Origin: Mariprofundus sp.
GTDB lineage: Bacteria > Pseudomonadota > Zetaproteobacteria > Mariprofundales > Mariprofundaceae
Reading direction: 5' to 3'
NCBI GenBank assembly: GCA_021772775.1
Contig: JAJFLH010000035.1
Span: forward strand, 217,154-281,153
DNA length: 64,000 nt
A program made the position numbers and the translations under genes. Below are positions 8,080 through 20,046 of the stretch, in pieces (positions within the stretch are counted from its first letter, which is position 1; each line of letters opens with the position of its first letter). The notes beneath the pieces are model-generated. The model did not search any database. It worked only from the letters and a program-made list of their open reading frames with translations, and had not been told where the DNA came from.

Positions 8080-9021
8080 TTGAGCGACGAACAAGCAACA
8101 GAGAAAAAGATTAGAGACAAAGGGCTAAATGCCCCTCGCCTTTCACCGGCCAACATCGATGCGGTGATTGTCAGTGAAACATTCACCACCCTACCAAGCG
8201 GTAAATGCATGGTGTGTGAGCTTACCCTGGTTAATGGCTTCACTGTTCGCGGTGAATCGGCAACCGTAAGTAAAGAAAACTTCGATATTGAAATTGGCCA
8301 GGATATTTCACGCAAAGACGCACGCGACAAGGTGTGGGGTTTCGAAGGCTACTTGCTGCAGCAGCGATTGCATGAAGATGGTAGCGATGGCCCGAGCCCG
8401 TTTCAGGAACGGAAATACACCTTTACCGGTGGCAAGATCGTCAATCGAGCTACTGGTGTAGCAATTCCGGATAATGAGCCGATTATGATATTCCGGGCAA
8501 AGGATATGATGGCTCCAGAAGCAATCCTTGCTTATCGGAATCAATGTCATGATGAAAACCACAAAAAAGAGGTCGCAGGTCTGGCTCGTGATTTCTACGC
8601 ATTCCAGCAGGACAACCCTGATTTATGCAAACTTCCGGATAGTGATCCTTCATGCTTACCCGGTGTTGATAAGTTTGTAATGGACGATATTGCACGCGTA
8701 GCCCATGAAATAAATCGAGCATATTGCGAAGCCCTTGGTGACACATCGCAACCATCATGGGAAGAAGCCCCTGCATGGCAGCGTGAAAGCGCACGTGCAG
8801 GCGTGGATTTTCATTTGATGTTTCCTGAAGCTGATCCTGAAGCAATTCATGTATCTTGGCTGTCTCAGAAAGAAGCAGATGGATGGGTATTTGGTGAAGT
8901 GAAAGATCCTGAAGCAAAAACACACCCATGCATTATTCCATTCAGTGAGCTTCCAACTGAACAACAGGCAAAAGACTTCTTGTTTCGCGCCGTTGTTCAC
9001 GCACTGCAACATAGCCGATAG
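8080..9021 (+). CDS. Gp49-like + RyR-like domain phage protein
   Basis: N-terminal NGFTVRGESATVSKENFDIEIGQDISRKDA...KVWGFEGYLL resembles phage Gp49/66; C-terminal INRAYCEALGDTSQPSWEEAPAWQRESARAGVDFH...HVSWLSQKEADGWVFGEVKDPEAKTHPCIIPFSELP resembles RyR domain. Confidence 0.65.
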   Translation: MSDEQATEKKIRDKGLNAPRLSPANIDAVIVSETFTTLPSGKCMVCELTLVNGFTVRGESATVSKENFDIEIGQDISRKDARDKVWGFEGYLLQQRLHEDGSDGPSPFQERKYTFTGGKIVNRATGVAIPDNEPIMIFRAKDMMAPEAILAYRNQCHDENHKKEVAGLARDFYAFQQDNPDLCKLPDSDPSCLPGVDKFVMDDIARVAHEINRAYCEALGDTSQPSWEEAPAWQRESARAGVDFHLMFPEADPEAIHVSWLSQKEADGWVFGEVKDPEAKTHPCIIPFSELPTEQQAKDFLFRAVVHALQHSR

Positions 9022-9419
9022 GCAAACCAAATTGCAGCGCGGCAGGCGTAAAAAAACAAATCGAATTTTAGTAATGTGGAATGAGATCAAAAACGACCTG
9101 CCGTGACTGCATAACAAACCCAAAAGGGTGAATCACATAAAGGCAAGACACCGGATATAAGCTGATGCAGGCGATCTGGATACCCGATAAGGCTTTGTCA
9201 GCTGCATCTATGTCACCCGCTATAAAGAGAGAACGACACCAAAGCTAATCGGGTGACTCATGGATGAGTGAAAGGATTAGCACCTTTATATCTGCTTCCG
9301 GCGTTGGCTGCATCTGGCGTTCCATGCAGGGACAATGCACGCATTGTGCGGGTCTATAGCGGAGGCAGTTGTAAGGGTATCAAAATGAGGTGATGAAATG
9401 GAAATAACGAGGAGATGGA

Positions 9420-9635
9420 ATGATTGAGCAAAGCAAGCCAACATGTCCAGGGTGTAACCACCCATTAGATGATGATCAGATGATTGATAGCGGCCAAGAT
9501 CTTTTCGCTATCTCTCCAAACGAAGAGACCGTTGAAATAGAATGTCCATCGTGTTTCACAATCTATTGGTGTAGAGGCGGCTACACACCTCACTACTTGA
9601 GCTCTATCAGCCTGGATGGTGAGTACGATGAGTGA
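9420..9635 (+). CDS. zinc-ribbon-like phage protein
   Basis: CPGCNHPLDDD ... ECPSCFTIYWC. Confidence 0.5.
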   Translation: MIEQSKPTCPGCNHPLDDDQMIDSGQDLFAISPNEETVEIECPSCFTIYWCRGGYTPHYLSSISLDGEYDE

Positions 9636-10230
9636 ATTAACTGTAGGCGAAATGTTTCAATCTTTTAACGCATGGCTCAAGAAAGGCGTAGGGACTAAAC
9701 GTATCGATACAGCTTATGAAGCTGGCTTTATGGCATGTCATGAATTAATTCACGCAGATATTAATGATGTTGCGGCTTATGCTACGAAGCACATCAAAGA
9801 CCTGACTGACGAGCGTGATGAACTGAAGGCCCATGTAAATGAGTTGCGTGAATCATTACTTCTGTTAGCGAATGGGAGTCTTGACGATGAAGGTATCTCC
9901 ATAGCACTTAAGAAAACCCAGCAACAGTCCCTATCATCACACAACAACAAAGTTCGAGCTACTGAGCGTGTTGAGCCAAAAGTCACCTGCTATATGAAGT
10001 CAGAGTGTATCGGTGAATTCACAGTGGAGACAATTCAAGCGTGCCCTAACTGCTTCAATTACGAACCAAGCGATGATTGCGAATATTGTGGCGGTGAGTC
10101 AGATGAAAACGGAATGGGGCCTGTGCTGGTCGATATCCCCTGGGATACAATGAAGGACATCTACAAAATGATGTCTGAATCAGCAAACCGCGAAACACTG
10201 AAAAAAATCAAGGAGGTTGATCAGTCATGA
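9628..10230 (+). CDS. hypothetical phage protein with CPNC/CEYC cysteine cluster
   Basis: ACPNCFNYEPSDDCEYCGGESDENG; start taken at second Met (9628). Confidence 0.5.
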   Translation: MSELTVGEMFQSFNAWLKKGVGTKRIDTAYEAGFMACHELIHADINDVAAYATKHIKDLTDERDELKAHVNELRESLLLLANGSLDDEGISIALKKTQQQSLSSHNNKVRATERVEPKVTCYMKSECIGEFTVETIQACPNCFNYEPSDDCEYCGGESDENGMGPVLVDIPWDTMKDIYKMMSESANRETLKKIKEVDQS

Positions 10231-10409
10231 GAATGATCGGACTAGCAGAAGTAAAAACAATCATGGGCTGGAAATCCAAAACCACAGTTTATAAGCATAT
10301 CGCAGACGGACTTTTCCCTCGGGGAATTAAATTACGCGAAAACGGGAACAACAGATGGAATGAAGAAGAAGTGAAAAGCATTGCATGTGGAAATCCCTTC
10401 CAGCCATAG
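10227..10409 (+). CDS. AlpA/excisionase-like DNA-binding protein
   Basis: MRMIGLAEVKTIMGWKSKTTVYKHIADGLFPRGIKLRENGNNRWNEEEV, AlpA-type wHTH pattern; adjacent to integrase. Confidence 0.75.
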   Translation: MRMIGLAEVKTIMGWKSKTTVYKHIADGLFPRGIKLRENGNNRWNEEEVKSIACGNPFQP

Positions 10410-10416
10410 CAACCCC

Positions 10417-11805
10417 TCACTTGATTACTCTTAACCCTACGGATTGCGCCTCCTGCAGTTCGGCCAGTTGTTTGCGCAGCATCTCTATCTCTGCATCTTT
10501 AGAGTCAACAATAACAGGCATGGGTGTTCTGTCCCTCAAGCTGCATAAATAATCTGCATAACGCTGCATGATTATGATACGCGCCCCCATCATGGCCGAT
10601 GTCATATAGTGTGCTCGCACGCCTTTCACCAAATGAGCGAGCTGTAGCTCCACCGCCGTTTCCAATGTGGGTATGTCATCAAACAACACATGTGCACTCC
10701 CATTACAGACCGATGAAAATGTACCACGGAATCCATGCCAGCTCTGTTTCCCTTTAACGTGATCATCAAGATTCGTATCGTTTCCGTAATATCCAAGTTC
10801 ATGCAGCACACCACTGATGCTGTTTTTACCAATCGTGGAAGACTCATTCTTGCTCCAGCCAAACAAATATTTGTGTTTTCCTCCAGCTTCTTTATGGACA
10901 GCTATTGCCTGCTCTGCTATCAACACAGCTTGATCTGAAAGCGGGACTATATGCGCTATCGCTTTTTTCATTTTTTCTGCGGGTATGCGTATCTCTCTAG
11001 CATCAAGGTGGACCTCATGCGGCTCTATGTGTCGCACCTCTATTGGCCGTAGTGCCACAAAAACAGAAAGCTTTAGTGCAAGTTCGTATTGTGTTTTTCC
11101 TGAATAGCCCCATATATCACGCAGTAACTCACCAAGAGCTTTTGCTTCAAATATAGCTGGGTGCTTCTTGTGCGTGCGTTCGCCCAGCTCTTTTACCAGG
11201 TCGATTGTCTGAGCCACATTTCGCAGTATAACTTCTGCCCGTAGAGCACAATCCAAAATACTATTTGCCTGCAATAGCACAGTTCGGGCTGTATCGCGAT
11301 GCCCAAGGCTATGTATTGGATCAACGACATCCAGAATGTCATTGCGGGTAATATCTACAATGGGAGTAGTTCCTAATTTAGGTATCAAGTAATTATTGAG
11401 TCGAGCTAGCGCATCCTTCGCCGTGTCGCTAGACCAACATTTGTTTTTTACATTTTGTTTGTGCCAAACCATTGCCCATTGGCTGAAAAGGTTTCTCTGT
11501 GCATCAACTGCATCGGCTAAGCGGCTCTTCCTTTCGGCTGCAGGGTCAATGCCTTCCCTAAGCTTTACTTTTATTTCGTCGCGCCTGGCTCTTGCAGCCT
11601 GTAATGATAAAGCAGGCCATGCACCTAACGAAATCACCCTCTGCGTGGGTTTCCCGGTACTGTCAGGAAATCGATATCCAATCTTCCAATGCTTACCACC
11701 GGGCTTAGTAACAAGGAGATACAACCCCCCGCCGTCACTTAGTTTAATTTGTTTCTTTTCTGCAGGGACTTTCGCCCTCTTCAGCTGTAAATCTGTAAGT
11801 GCCAT
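10417..11805 (-). CDS. P4-type tyrosine recombinase/integrase
   Basis: MALTDLQLKRAKVPAEKKQIKLSDGGGLYLLVTKPGGKHWKIGYRF N-terminal domain; catalytic-like ALRPIEVRHIEP and SWHGFRGTFSS segments. Confidence 0.95.
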   Translation of the reverse strand: MALTDLQLKRAKVPAEKKQIKLSDGGGLYLLVTKPGGKHWKIGYRFPDSTGKPTQRVISLGAWPALSLQAARARRDEIKVKLREGIDPAAERKSRLADAVDAQRNLFSQWAMVWHKQNVKNKCWSSDTAKDALARLNNYLIPKLGTTPIVDITRNDILDVVDPIHSLGHRDTARTVLLQANSILDCALRAEVILRNVAQTIDLVKELGERTHKKHPAIFEAKALGELLRDIWGYSGKTQYELALKLSVFVALRPIEVRHIEPHEVHLDAREIRIPAEKMKKAIAHIVPLSDQAVLIAEQAIAVHKEAGGKHKYLFGWSKNESSTIGKNSISGVLHELGYYGNDTNLDDHVKGKQSWHGFRGTFSSVCNGSAHVLFDDIPTLETAVELQLAHLVKGVRAHYMTSAMMGARIIIMQRYADYLCSLRDRTPMPVIVDSKDAEIEMLRKQLAELQEAQSVGLRVIK

Positions 11806-11854
11806 AACCTGCCCCGGAATGAACGCTATACATCATGTGGCTTTCGCCTCGATA

Positions 11855-12031
11855 ATAAACCAGCAAATCGTACCATTCCTGCACCAATAAACCAGCAAAC
11901 ACCATCAAATCGTACCACTTTTAGCGCGGCTTATATTACCCCATTCTGTGCCACAATAAACACTACAGACATCGAATAATCGTTGGCACACAACAAATAG
12001 CAAGGCCAAGCTGAACCCTACTGTGCCACAA
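11855..12031. other. candidate attachment region / integrase arm-type sites
   Basis: Direct repeats ataaaccagcaaa (11855, 11886 region) and aaatcgtacca (11865-11875, 11907-11917); tgtgccacaa (11947, 12022) with opposed ttggcaca (~11993); between int start and groEL terminator. Confidence 0.45.
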
Positions 12032-12051
12032 CAAGCCACCCATGAACAAAA

Positions 12052-12085
12052 AAAGGGCGGCCCTTTCGGAACCGCCCTTTTTGAT
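12052..12085 (-). terminator. rho-independent terminator of groEL
   Basis: aaagggcgg-ccctttcggaa-ccgcccttt stem with T-run on the minus strand. Confidence 0.8.
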
Positions 12086-12134
12086 ACATCAGCTATGAAA
12101 CGACTGATATAAAACCAACTCAGATGAGTGGGTT

Positions 12135-13781
<1,647 letters not shown>

Positions 13782-13885
13782 TCAATCTCCTGTTTTATCT
13801 ATTCAATCTAATTTCTAAATATGTCGCGCAACGATTATACGAGCGCTGAGTTACTTATTGCCATCCATTAGAGATGACAGAATAA

Positions 13886-14182
13886 TTAAGACTCGATTAC
13901 GCCGAGGATGTCGTCTTCACGCATCATCAGGAAACTTTCACCATCAAGCTTGATTTCAGTACCAGCATACGTTGAGAAAATAACGGTATCGCCTTCTTTC
14001 ACATCTAAAGGACGAACATCACCGTTTTCAAGACTTTTGCCTTTACCTGTTGCAATCACGAGACCCTGGATTGGCTTTTCTTTAGCCGAATCAGGAATGA
14101 TGATGCCACCGGCAGATTTTTCTTCTTCATCCAAGCGACGGACGATTACGCGATCATGTAAAGGACGGACCTTTGTTGTCAT
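13886..14182 (-). CDS. groES: co-chaperonin GroES
   Basis: [37 protein letters not shown]; start taken at internal Met (14182). Confidence 0.98.
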   Translation of the reverse strand: MTTKVRPLHDRVIVRRLDEEEKSAGGIIIPDSAKEKPIQGLVIATGKGKSLENGDVRPLDVKEGDTVIFSTYAGTEIKLDGESFLMMREDDILGVIES

Positions 14183-14398
14183 CTTTGTTTCTCCTTCAAT
14201 ATTAATATTGGGTAATATTAGAATTGGTATCTTCTGAGATTCATATATAGGAACCCGCCAGCAGGGATTCAACCCCTAAGCAATATTTTTTTTCAATACT
14301 TCAAGATTAGGATGCATATTCTATGAACAGATACTGATTAATTGACTCAGATTTCGATTGAGCACTCTACTACGGCGCTCATCTTATGAGGTAGTAGG

Positions 14399-14884
14399 TT
14401 AAACAACCTTCTGCTTTGACAGCACAATGCCATCTTCATCGGCATACACGTATTCACCCGGATTGAACGTAACATCGGCAAAATGTACGGAGATATCCAT
14501 CACACCCTGCTGCCGTTTAACTGTTTTGCGGGGAATCGTTGCAAGTGCTTTGGCGCCAAAGTCGAGCTTTCCGACATCAGCCGAATCTCTAATGCAGCCA
14601 TTGATAATCACACCTTCCCAACCATTGGATGCACCGAGTGCCGCCATCACATCGCCCATCATGGCGCAACGCAATGAAGCACCAGAATCAACCACCAACA
14701 CCTTGCCACTACCGTCTGTTTCAAATGCTGCTTTAAGGTAGGTATTATCTTCAAAAGCTTTCAAGGTTACGATTTGCCCACAGAAAGAGCTGCGCCCACC
14801 AAAATCTCGAAAGATGGGCGCTGCTACCTGTAGATTTTCCAGATGATCATCGTAAAGATCAGTAGTTTTAAATGTAGCCGTCAC
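14399..14884 (-). CDS. rraA: RraA family protein (regulator of RNase E activity)
   Basis: CGQIVTLKAFEDNTYLKAAFETDGSGKVLVVDSGASLRCAMMGDVMAALGASNGWEGVIINGCIRDS. Confidence 0.9.
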   Translation of the reverse strand: MTATFKTTDLYDDHLENLQVAAPIFRDFGGRSSFCGQIVTLKAFEDNTYLKAAFETDGSGKVLVVDSGASLRCAMMGDVMAALGASNGWEGVIINGCIRDSADVGKLDFGAKALATIPRKTVKRQQGVMDISVHFADVTFNPGEYVYADEDGIVLSKQKVV

Positions 14885-15720
14885 TGACCAAACAATCCTT
14901 TCACTGCATCACTAGCACCACCGGCTGCGCCACCAAGGCTATCAGTGACTGTTTTTTCAACATTGCCACCAAGCTTACCTGCTTGATCCAAAGCACCTTT
15001 CTTAAGTAGCTCGGCTGATTTACCCAGATATTTGTTCACACCCAATGAAGCAACAGAGCCCTTCACATTACCCAATAGTTTAGATGACAGCAGCTGAGCC
15101 ACTTCTGCAGCTGTAGCACCACCACTCTTTTTACCGACATCGGTTAGTAAAATACGAGGCAGATTAACCGTCTGTTCTGCATCACCAAGTGCAGCAATAC
15201 GTACTTTCGCTTTGCTGCCTTCAACAACGAGTTTACGAATAATGATTTTCAACTCTTCGCCACCGTCAGCTTTCGCTGCTCCAGACTCAGACTTAGTACT
15301 ACCACCGCCGCCGATATTCTTCTTCAGCATATCGACATTGGAGGCACCTGATTTATTGATTTCATATACCACAACCGGTGCAGAGATAATGATCTCATCA
15401 ATCACAATCGGATTCTGGCGAATCGTAGTAACATCAATTTTTGTTTGGATATTGCCCAGTTCAAAGATATTCGGATCACTGAAACCAGCAGGGTTAGCAA
15501 CGATCAAACCGGTGATGGATGCTTTCCCTTCCTTTAATTGCAAAGAGACATCTGCAACACTGACTTTAGTTTTTGTGGCCTGAGAACCATAAGTCTGAAT
15601 CGAATCTTTGACGATGCCATCCAAATTAGACCAAACAAATACCAAGCCTACCACAATAATCACTGCTAATGCAGTCACACCAATCAATACTTTTTTCATC
15701 ATCTGCCTCCGTTCATTCAC
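14881..15720 (-). CDS. AsmA-like membrane-anchored protein
   Basis: N-terminal TM plus ADVSLQLKEGKASITGLIVANPAGF...NIQTKIDVTTIRQNPIVIDEIIISAP, AsmA/DUF748-like. Confidence 0.55.
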   Translation of the reverse strand: MNERRQMMKKVLIGVTALAVIIVVGLVFVWSNLDGIVKDSIQTYGSQATKTKVSVADVSLQLKEGKASITGLIVANPAGFSDPNIFELGNIQTKIDVTTIRQNPIVIDEIIISAPVVVYEINKSGASNVDMLKKNIGGGGSTKSESGAAKADGGEELKIIIRKLVVEGSKAKVRIAALGDAEQTVNLPRILLTDVGKKSGGATAAEVAQLLSSKLLGNVKGSVASLGVNKYLGKSAELLKKGALDQAGKLGGNVEKTVTDSLGGAAGGASDAVKGLFGQ

Positions 15721-15789
15721 TACTTAAGTAAAATAAAGCTTATGCCTTCAACATTATCATTGCACATCATCAACTCTGCAGATTAATCG

Positions 15790-16695
15790 CTACTTTGGTA
15801 AATCCTTCAATGCAGCAATACGATCCGCCGTTGGCGGGTGCGTAGAAAACAGGTGTCCAATACCCTTGGACTGACCATGAATTTTCATTGTAGCCAGAGC
15901 ATCATCACTCATGCCCTCTTCTCTGTGTTCAGATGACAATGTCTGTTGAGACAATATTTCAATTTTTTGCAATGCCGCAGCCATCGATGCAGCACCCACT
16001 GCATTTGCAGCATATGCATCAGCACGAAATTCACGGCGACGCGAGAACCAGCAAATTGGAATCATGGCTAGAATCGACAACACAAACTGTAACAGCATAT
16101 AAACTGCAAAACCCATCCAGTAATTGCGTTCCATCAATGGGCGCGAAATCATACGTGCAATAAAATATACAAAGGTATTCATCAAACCTTGCAGTAGCGT
16201 TGTCGCCATCATATCACCATTGGTAATATGGCCCACTTCATGGGCAACCACCGCTCTTAGCTCATCATCCGATAGGTTCATCGCCAAACCGGATGAGACA
16301 GCTACCATGGCATTATTCCGCGTTGGGCCAGTGGCGAAAGCATTGGGCACATCATCCCAATAGACCCACACCTCTGGCATTTTGATACCTTCCCTCTCTG
16401 CTAATTCGGCAACAGTATTAAATACCACCTTCTCTTTTTGAGTCGATGGGGAGGTAACCTGCTGCATGCGCATGCCACGCTTGGCCATCCATTTGGACAT
16501 AAACAGAGAAATAAATGCGCCACCAAAACCAAACACCATAGCCCATGCAAATTCATGCGTTGCAACTGAACCGCGTAGATCGATGCCAAATTGAGGCAAA
16601 ACATAGTCGATAAGAATGGTGCCAGTAATCGCTAATGTGAAAAAAATCAATAAATTAGTAACGATTAATAGAAAGATACCTTTGAACCACTGCAT
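15790..16695 (-). CDS. htpX: membrane metalloprotease HtpX
   Basis: VAHEVGHITNGDM zinc motif and four TM-like segments; start taken at MQWFKGIFLL (16695). Confidence 0.95.
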   Translation of the reverse strand: MQWFKGIFLLIVTNLLIFFTLAITGTILIDYVLPQFGIDLRGSVATHEFAWAMVFGFGGAFISLFMSKWMAKRGMRMQQVTSPSTQKEKVVFNTVAELAEREGIKMPEVWVYWDDVPNAFATGPTRNNAMVAVSSGLAMNLSDDELRAVVAHEVGHITNGDMMATTLLQGLMNTFVYFIARMISRPLMERNYWMGFAVYMLLQFVLSILAMIPICWFSRRREFRADAYAANAVGAASMAAALQKIEILSQQTLSSEHREEGMSDDALATMKIHGQSKGIGHLFSTHPPTADRIAALKDLPK

Positions 16696-16793
16696 TGAAA
16701 ACTCCTTTGTGATAATATTCAGCCTATATATGAGGTCACCAGTGTGCAAATACAAGCCTTGAAAACAGATGAAACATACCTTAAAAGGAACTC

Positions 16794-19247
16794 ATGAACT
16801 CTAAAGCTGACCACGATCCCGAAATTCCTGAGAAAACCAACAAAGCCACTGAAAGCAAAGAGGCTCATTTGGTTCGTTCTGATGATGTTCTGCCAAAAGA
16901 GCTAACCATTCTACCCGTCTCGAATAGACCTCTCTTCCCAGGGCTAGTTGTACCCTTAATTTATGAAGGTGATGAGATGGGTAAGATCGTTCGCGATCTG
17001 GCTGACAGTCACAGCCAACATGTCGGTTTGGTTTTGGTACGCGATGAAGATAAGGATTATGCCCCTGAAAATCTCTATGAGGTCGGTGTGGTCGCTCGCA
17101 TTGCCAAAGCGATTGAAATTGAGGGCCATGGCCTGCACCTCGTGGTTGAATGTCTACGTCGCTTCAAAATTGAAGCTTTTCTCAGCAACACGAATCCGAT
17201 TCGTGTACTCGCCAGTTATCGTAGCGAAACCTCCTACGAGGATAATGTTGATCTACGCGCTTATACCGTGGCTATCGTTAATACCATCAAAGAGTTACTT
17301 AAACACAATCCCCTATATGAAGAAGAGCTGCGACTGTTTGCATCGCGATTTGATGTGAATGAGCCAAATCGACTGGCGGATTTTGCGGCCAGTCTGACCA
17401 CGGCCAGCCGTGAGGATTTGCAAGGGATCCTTGAAACATTCCCGATTTTTGATCGTCTGAAGAAAGTGCTATCGCTGCTGAACAGAGAGCTTGATGTCAG
17501 CAAGGTACAAACAAAAATCCGTGACAATATTGATGAACGGGTCAGTGAACAGCAACGTAAATTCTTCTTGCATGAACAGCTACAGGAAATTCAGCGCGAA
17601 TTGGGTATGAACGAAGACCCGCGTGAAAAAGAGATCGATGATTTCCGTAAAAAAGCCAGTAAACTCAAGTTTAGTGACGAAGCAGAACAAATATTTGATG
17701 AGGAACTCAACAAGCTGATCATGCTGGAAACAGCTTCGCCTGAATACAGTGTAACACGCAATTATCTCGATTGGCTGACCAGCCTGCCATGGGGCAAAGC
17801 CTGCCGTGATCGATATAATTTAAACAGCGCCTCCCGCTCCCTGAACCAGCATCATTCTGGCCTTGATGATGTAAAAGACCGCATACTTGAATTCATTGCG
17901 GTAGGTGCGCGTAAAAAAGCTGTCGGTGGTTCAATCATTCTGTTTGTAGGCCCACCGGGTGTGGGCAAAACCTCTTTAGGTAAAGCCATTGCCGATGCTG
18001 TGGCGCGTCCATTTTACCGCTTTTCAGTTGGTGGCATGCGTGATGAAGCTGAAATAAAAGGTCATCGCCGCACCTATATCGGAGCTATGCCGGGTAAAAT
18101 AGTACAGGCTTTAAAACGGGTTGAGGTAGCCAATCCCGTCATTATGATCGATGAAGTGGATAAAATCGGCTCTGATTTCCGTGGTGATCCTGCTTCAGCG
18201 CTATTGGAAGTACTAGATCCCGAACAAAATGCAGAGTTCATGGATCATTATCTGGATGTGCGCTTCGATCTATCGCAGGTGTTATTTCTATTAACTGCCA
18301 ACCAACTCGACACCGTTCCACGCCCCCTACTCGACCGTGCTGAAATCATTCGTCTGCCTGGATATATGGCCAGTGAAAAAATAGAAATTGCCCGTAAGCA
18401 TCTTTGGCCAACACAACTGAAAGAACATGCATTAACACGAAACGATGTGTCGTTAACCAAAACAGTCATCCAGCATTTGGTGGAAGATTATGCAAGGGAA
18501 CCGGGTGTGCGCCGCCTGGAAGGCTTGATGAAAAAGATCCTACGCAAAGTTGCACGCAAGCTGGAAGATGGTTCCGCTGAAACACCAGTTCGCATTGCTG
18601 TCGCCGACCTGGCAGAGTATATCGGCAAACCGCGCTTCCGTGAGCAGCCCATCAATCAGGGAGTCGGTTTATCTACTGGCCTCGCCTGGACTGCGATGGG
18701 AGGCACCACCCTAACATTGGAAACTACGGTCATTCATCGAGACCGTCGCGGTATGAAAATCACCGGCCAACTGGGAAAAGTAATGCAGGAATCAACCGAA
18801 ATCGCTTATTCCTATATCACATCAAACCTCTCTCGCTTTATCACGGATAAAAAAGCTATTGATGCAAGCTTCTTCGACAAAGCATTTGTACATATGCATG
18901 TTCCAGAGGGCGCAGTACCTAAAGATGGACCATCGGCTGGTGTCGCTATAGCGACTGCCCTATTATCGCTGGCATTAAATCAAGCCCCTGCCCGCCTTGC
19001 CATGACAGGTGAAATGACCTTAACAGGTGATGTTTTGGCCATTGGTGGCGAACGCGAAAAATTATTGGCGGCCAAACGCCTTGGCATCCATGAAGTCATT
19101 CTACCCGCAGCCAACGAAGTCGATGTCGATGAACTCCCGGCCAGTGTACGTGAAGGTTTAACCATTCACTATGCCAAACACTTTAAAGATGTGGCCAGAC
19201 TCATGTTCAACATTCGCATGAAAGCAAAGACTAAACGAGAGATATAG
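16794..19247 (+). CDS. lon: ATP-dependent protease Lon
   Basis: GPPGVGKTSLGKAIADA, MIDEVDKIGSDFRGDPASALLEVLDPEQN, PKDGPSAGVAIATALLSL. Confidence 0.98.
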   Translation: MNSKADHDPEIPEKTNKATESKEAHLVRSDDVLPKELTILPVSNRPLFPGLVVPLIYEGDEMGKIVRDLADSHSQHVGLVLVRDEDKDYAPENLYEVGVVARIAKAIEIEGHGLHLVVECLRRFKIEAFLSNTNPIRVLASYRSETSYEDNVDLRAYTVAIVNTIKELLKHNPLYEEELRLFASRFDVNEPNRLADFAASLTTASREDLQGILETFPIFDRLKKVLSLLNRELDVSKVQTKIRDNIDERVSEQQRKFFLHEQLQEIQRELGMNEDPREKEIDDFRKKASKLKFSDEAEQIFDEELNKLIMLETASPEYSVTRNYLDWLTSLPWGKACRDRYNLNSASRSLNQHHSGLDDVKDRILEFIAVGARKKAVGGSIILFVGPPGVGKTSLGKAIADAVARPFYRFSVGGMRDEAEIKGHRRTYIGAMPGKIVQALKRVEVANPVIMIDEVDKIGSDFRGDPASALLEVLDPEQNAEFMDHYLDVRFDLSQVLFLLTANQLDTVPRPLLDRAEIIRLPGYMASEKIEIARKHLWPTQLKEHALTRNDVSLTKTVIQHLVEDYAREPGVRRLEGLMKKILRKVARKLEDGSAETPVRIAVADLAEYIGKPRFREQPINQGVGLSTGLAWTAMGGTTLTLETTVIHRDRRGMKITGQLGKVMQESTEIAYSYITSNLSRFITDKKAIDASFFDKAFVHMHVPEGAVPKDGPSAGVAIATALLSLALNQAPARLAMTGEMTLTGDVLAIGGEREKLLAAKRLGIHEVILPAANEVDVDELPASVREGLTIHYAKHFKDVARLMFNIRMKAKTKREI

Positions 19248-19419
19248 TCGACTAGCGATATATTAAAAACATCTATTTGCTATAGGCATCCAAAAACATC
19301 GAATGATATAAACTGTCACTATGACTGACCATAGCGATAACAGACATCGTTGTATAAGTCATGAAATATAAGTATGCTTGTCAAAATTCATCTATCAGTG
19401 ATTCAGCAGGAGTTCAACC

Positions 19420-19962
19420 ATGAAAAAAGTATTGGCTAGCCTAATTATGATCTTTTTAAGCGTATCTTCTGCAGATGCAGCTAATTTCACACTGGCAGAC
19501 GCAAATGCCAACGCTGCCAATGCTGCAAATGCTGCAACTCGATCTTTAGATCCATTGAAAGGTGACTTAAAAGCCCTGCTGGCAAGTGGCTTCACTATTG
19601 ATCAAATCCTAAACAACTATGCAACTTCGAATAGCCCTTATGCAATCACAGAAGTAATTGCCTCCTTAACAGAAGTCGCTGACCCTAAGTCATACGGCCA
19701 AATCTTGGCGGCTACGAATAAGTATGCCCCTGCTTTTAAAGCTGTCATCCAACAGGTTATTCAACTTTATAGAGCCGATTTAAAAGCACTGAATTCCGTC
19801 AATAGCATTAACGAACTTGCTGCAACGGCCGCAGGCGCTGGGGAAGCTGCACCACGAAGCATTGCTGCGGCAAGCTCTTTAATTACAAGATATAATGTTG
19901 CGAATGTAGTGAATACTTTTGCGGGCTCTGGCGTTAATCGACTTGGTGCTAGCGCTTTATAG
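19420..19962 (+). CDS. secreted hypothetical protein
   Basis: Signal peptide MKKVLASLIMIFLSVSSADA followed by Ala/Asn-rich mature part. Confidence 0.6.
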   Translation: MKKVLASLIMIFLSVSSADAANFTLADANANAANAANAATRSLDPLKGDLKALLASGFTIDQILNNYATSNSPYAITEVIASLTEVADPKSYGQILAATNKYAPAFKAVIQQVIQLYRADLKALNSVNSINELAATAAGAGEAAPRSIAAASSLITRYNVANVVNTFAGSGVNRLGASAL

Positions 19963-20046
19963 TAAAAAACTTGGGCATTTGGATCCCGAGGCTTATAGCA
20001 TTATAATATATATTACTTCATAAAGGCAGTAAATATTAATAATTGG

